From Candidatus Hydrogenedentota bacterium (GTDB taxonomy: Bacteria; Hydrogenedentota; Hydrogenedentia; Hydrogenedentales; Hydrogenedentaceae), in assembly GCA_026415215.1 (NCBI GenBank), contig JAOAHN010000089.1, positions 1-50,934 of the forward strand: a DNA stretch of 50,934 nt, read 5' to 3'. The notes under the pieces are model-generated. The model did not search any database. It was given only the letters and a program-made list of their open reading frames with translations, and was not told the origin of the DNA. Every line of letters begins with the position of its first letter. Position 1 is the stretch's first letter. Below are positions 50,916-50,934 of this stretch, piece by piece. A program made the position numbers and the translations under genes.

Positions 50916-50934
50916 CTGTCTCTTATACACATCT
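50916..50934. other. Tn5/Nextera mosaic-end adapter (sequencing artefact)
   Basis: The final 19 bases are CTGTCTCTTATACACATCT, identical to the Tn5 mosaic end used in tagmentation libraries. They interrupt the cydA reading frame, so they are untrimmed adapter and not genome. Confidence 0.97.

Overview
The window reads as an A+T-rich, Gram-negative, flagellated bacterium from an uncultured lineage. The gene content resembles candidate phylum Hydrogenedentota (NKB19) or a neighbouring Planctomycetes/Lentisphaerae-like group. The indicators are exported Gfo/Idh/MocA dehydrogenases, DUF1080 and ThuA proteins, a DUF1559 pseudopilin, a TIGR04073-type exosortase-associated protein, and a repeat protein ending in a Gly-Glu tract, a CGC motif and a membrane helix. 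The phylum is inferred from gene content only. The last 19 bases (50916-50934) are the Tn5/Nextera mosaic-end sequence, so the right edge is a library artefact and the window is probably the end of an assembled (meta)genomic contig.

Layout. 1-2500: end of a GmhA-like sedoheptulose-7-phosphate isomerase overlapping malate dehydrogenase, then two unknown proteins. 2.5-6.3 kb: a minus-strand operon of a Gfo/Idh/MocA dehydrogenase, an epimerase-DUF1080 fusion and a ThuA protein, likely for oxidative (3-keto) sugar breakdown. 6.3-11.6 kb: GT39-like membrane glycosyltransferase, ECF-type sigma factor, a second exported Gfo/Idh/MocA dehydrogenase and a methyltransferase. 11.6-13.9 kb: an isolated ANL C-terminal domain, then flagellin with a textbook sigma-28 promoter, a CsrA-like leader hairpin and an intrinsic terminator. 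Divergent from flagellin are three tandem, homologous, 38-44-residue amphipathic peptides that I do not recognise. 13.9-26 kb: sugar isomerase-like TIM barrel, large exported ankyrin protein, GH30 glycosidase, SagB/ThcOx-type oxidoreductase, phosphoesterase lipoprotein, MFS transporter, HDOD protein, TIGR04073 protein and the CGC-tailed surface protein. 26-32 kb: variant PHP protein, DUF3810 protease, purN, DUF2804, a GspE-N/cyclic-nucleotide protein and a GNAT remnant. 32-38.5 kb: CPA2 antiporter and the tgt-yajC-secDF operon. 38.7-48.4 kb: GspB-like secretion protein, sugar-binding lipoprotein, M16 protease, ceramidase-like protein, archaeal-type ProS and DUF1559 pseudopilin. 48.7 kb to the end: tRNA-Lys(UUU), a recombinase remnant, a membrane protein and the start of cydA.

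How the genes fit together. Much of the window serves envelope and export work: SecDF/YajC, type II secretion or pilin parts, lipoproteins, and secreted glycosidase and phosphatase. A second theme is scavenging of complex sugars by oxidation-dependent routes. The most novel item is the triple small-peptide locus at 13425-13910. Two members have near-perfect Shine-Dalgarno sequences, and the three share an ungapped helix-LG-Pro framework.
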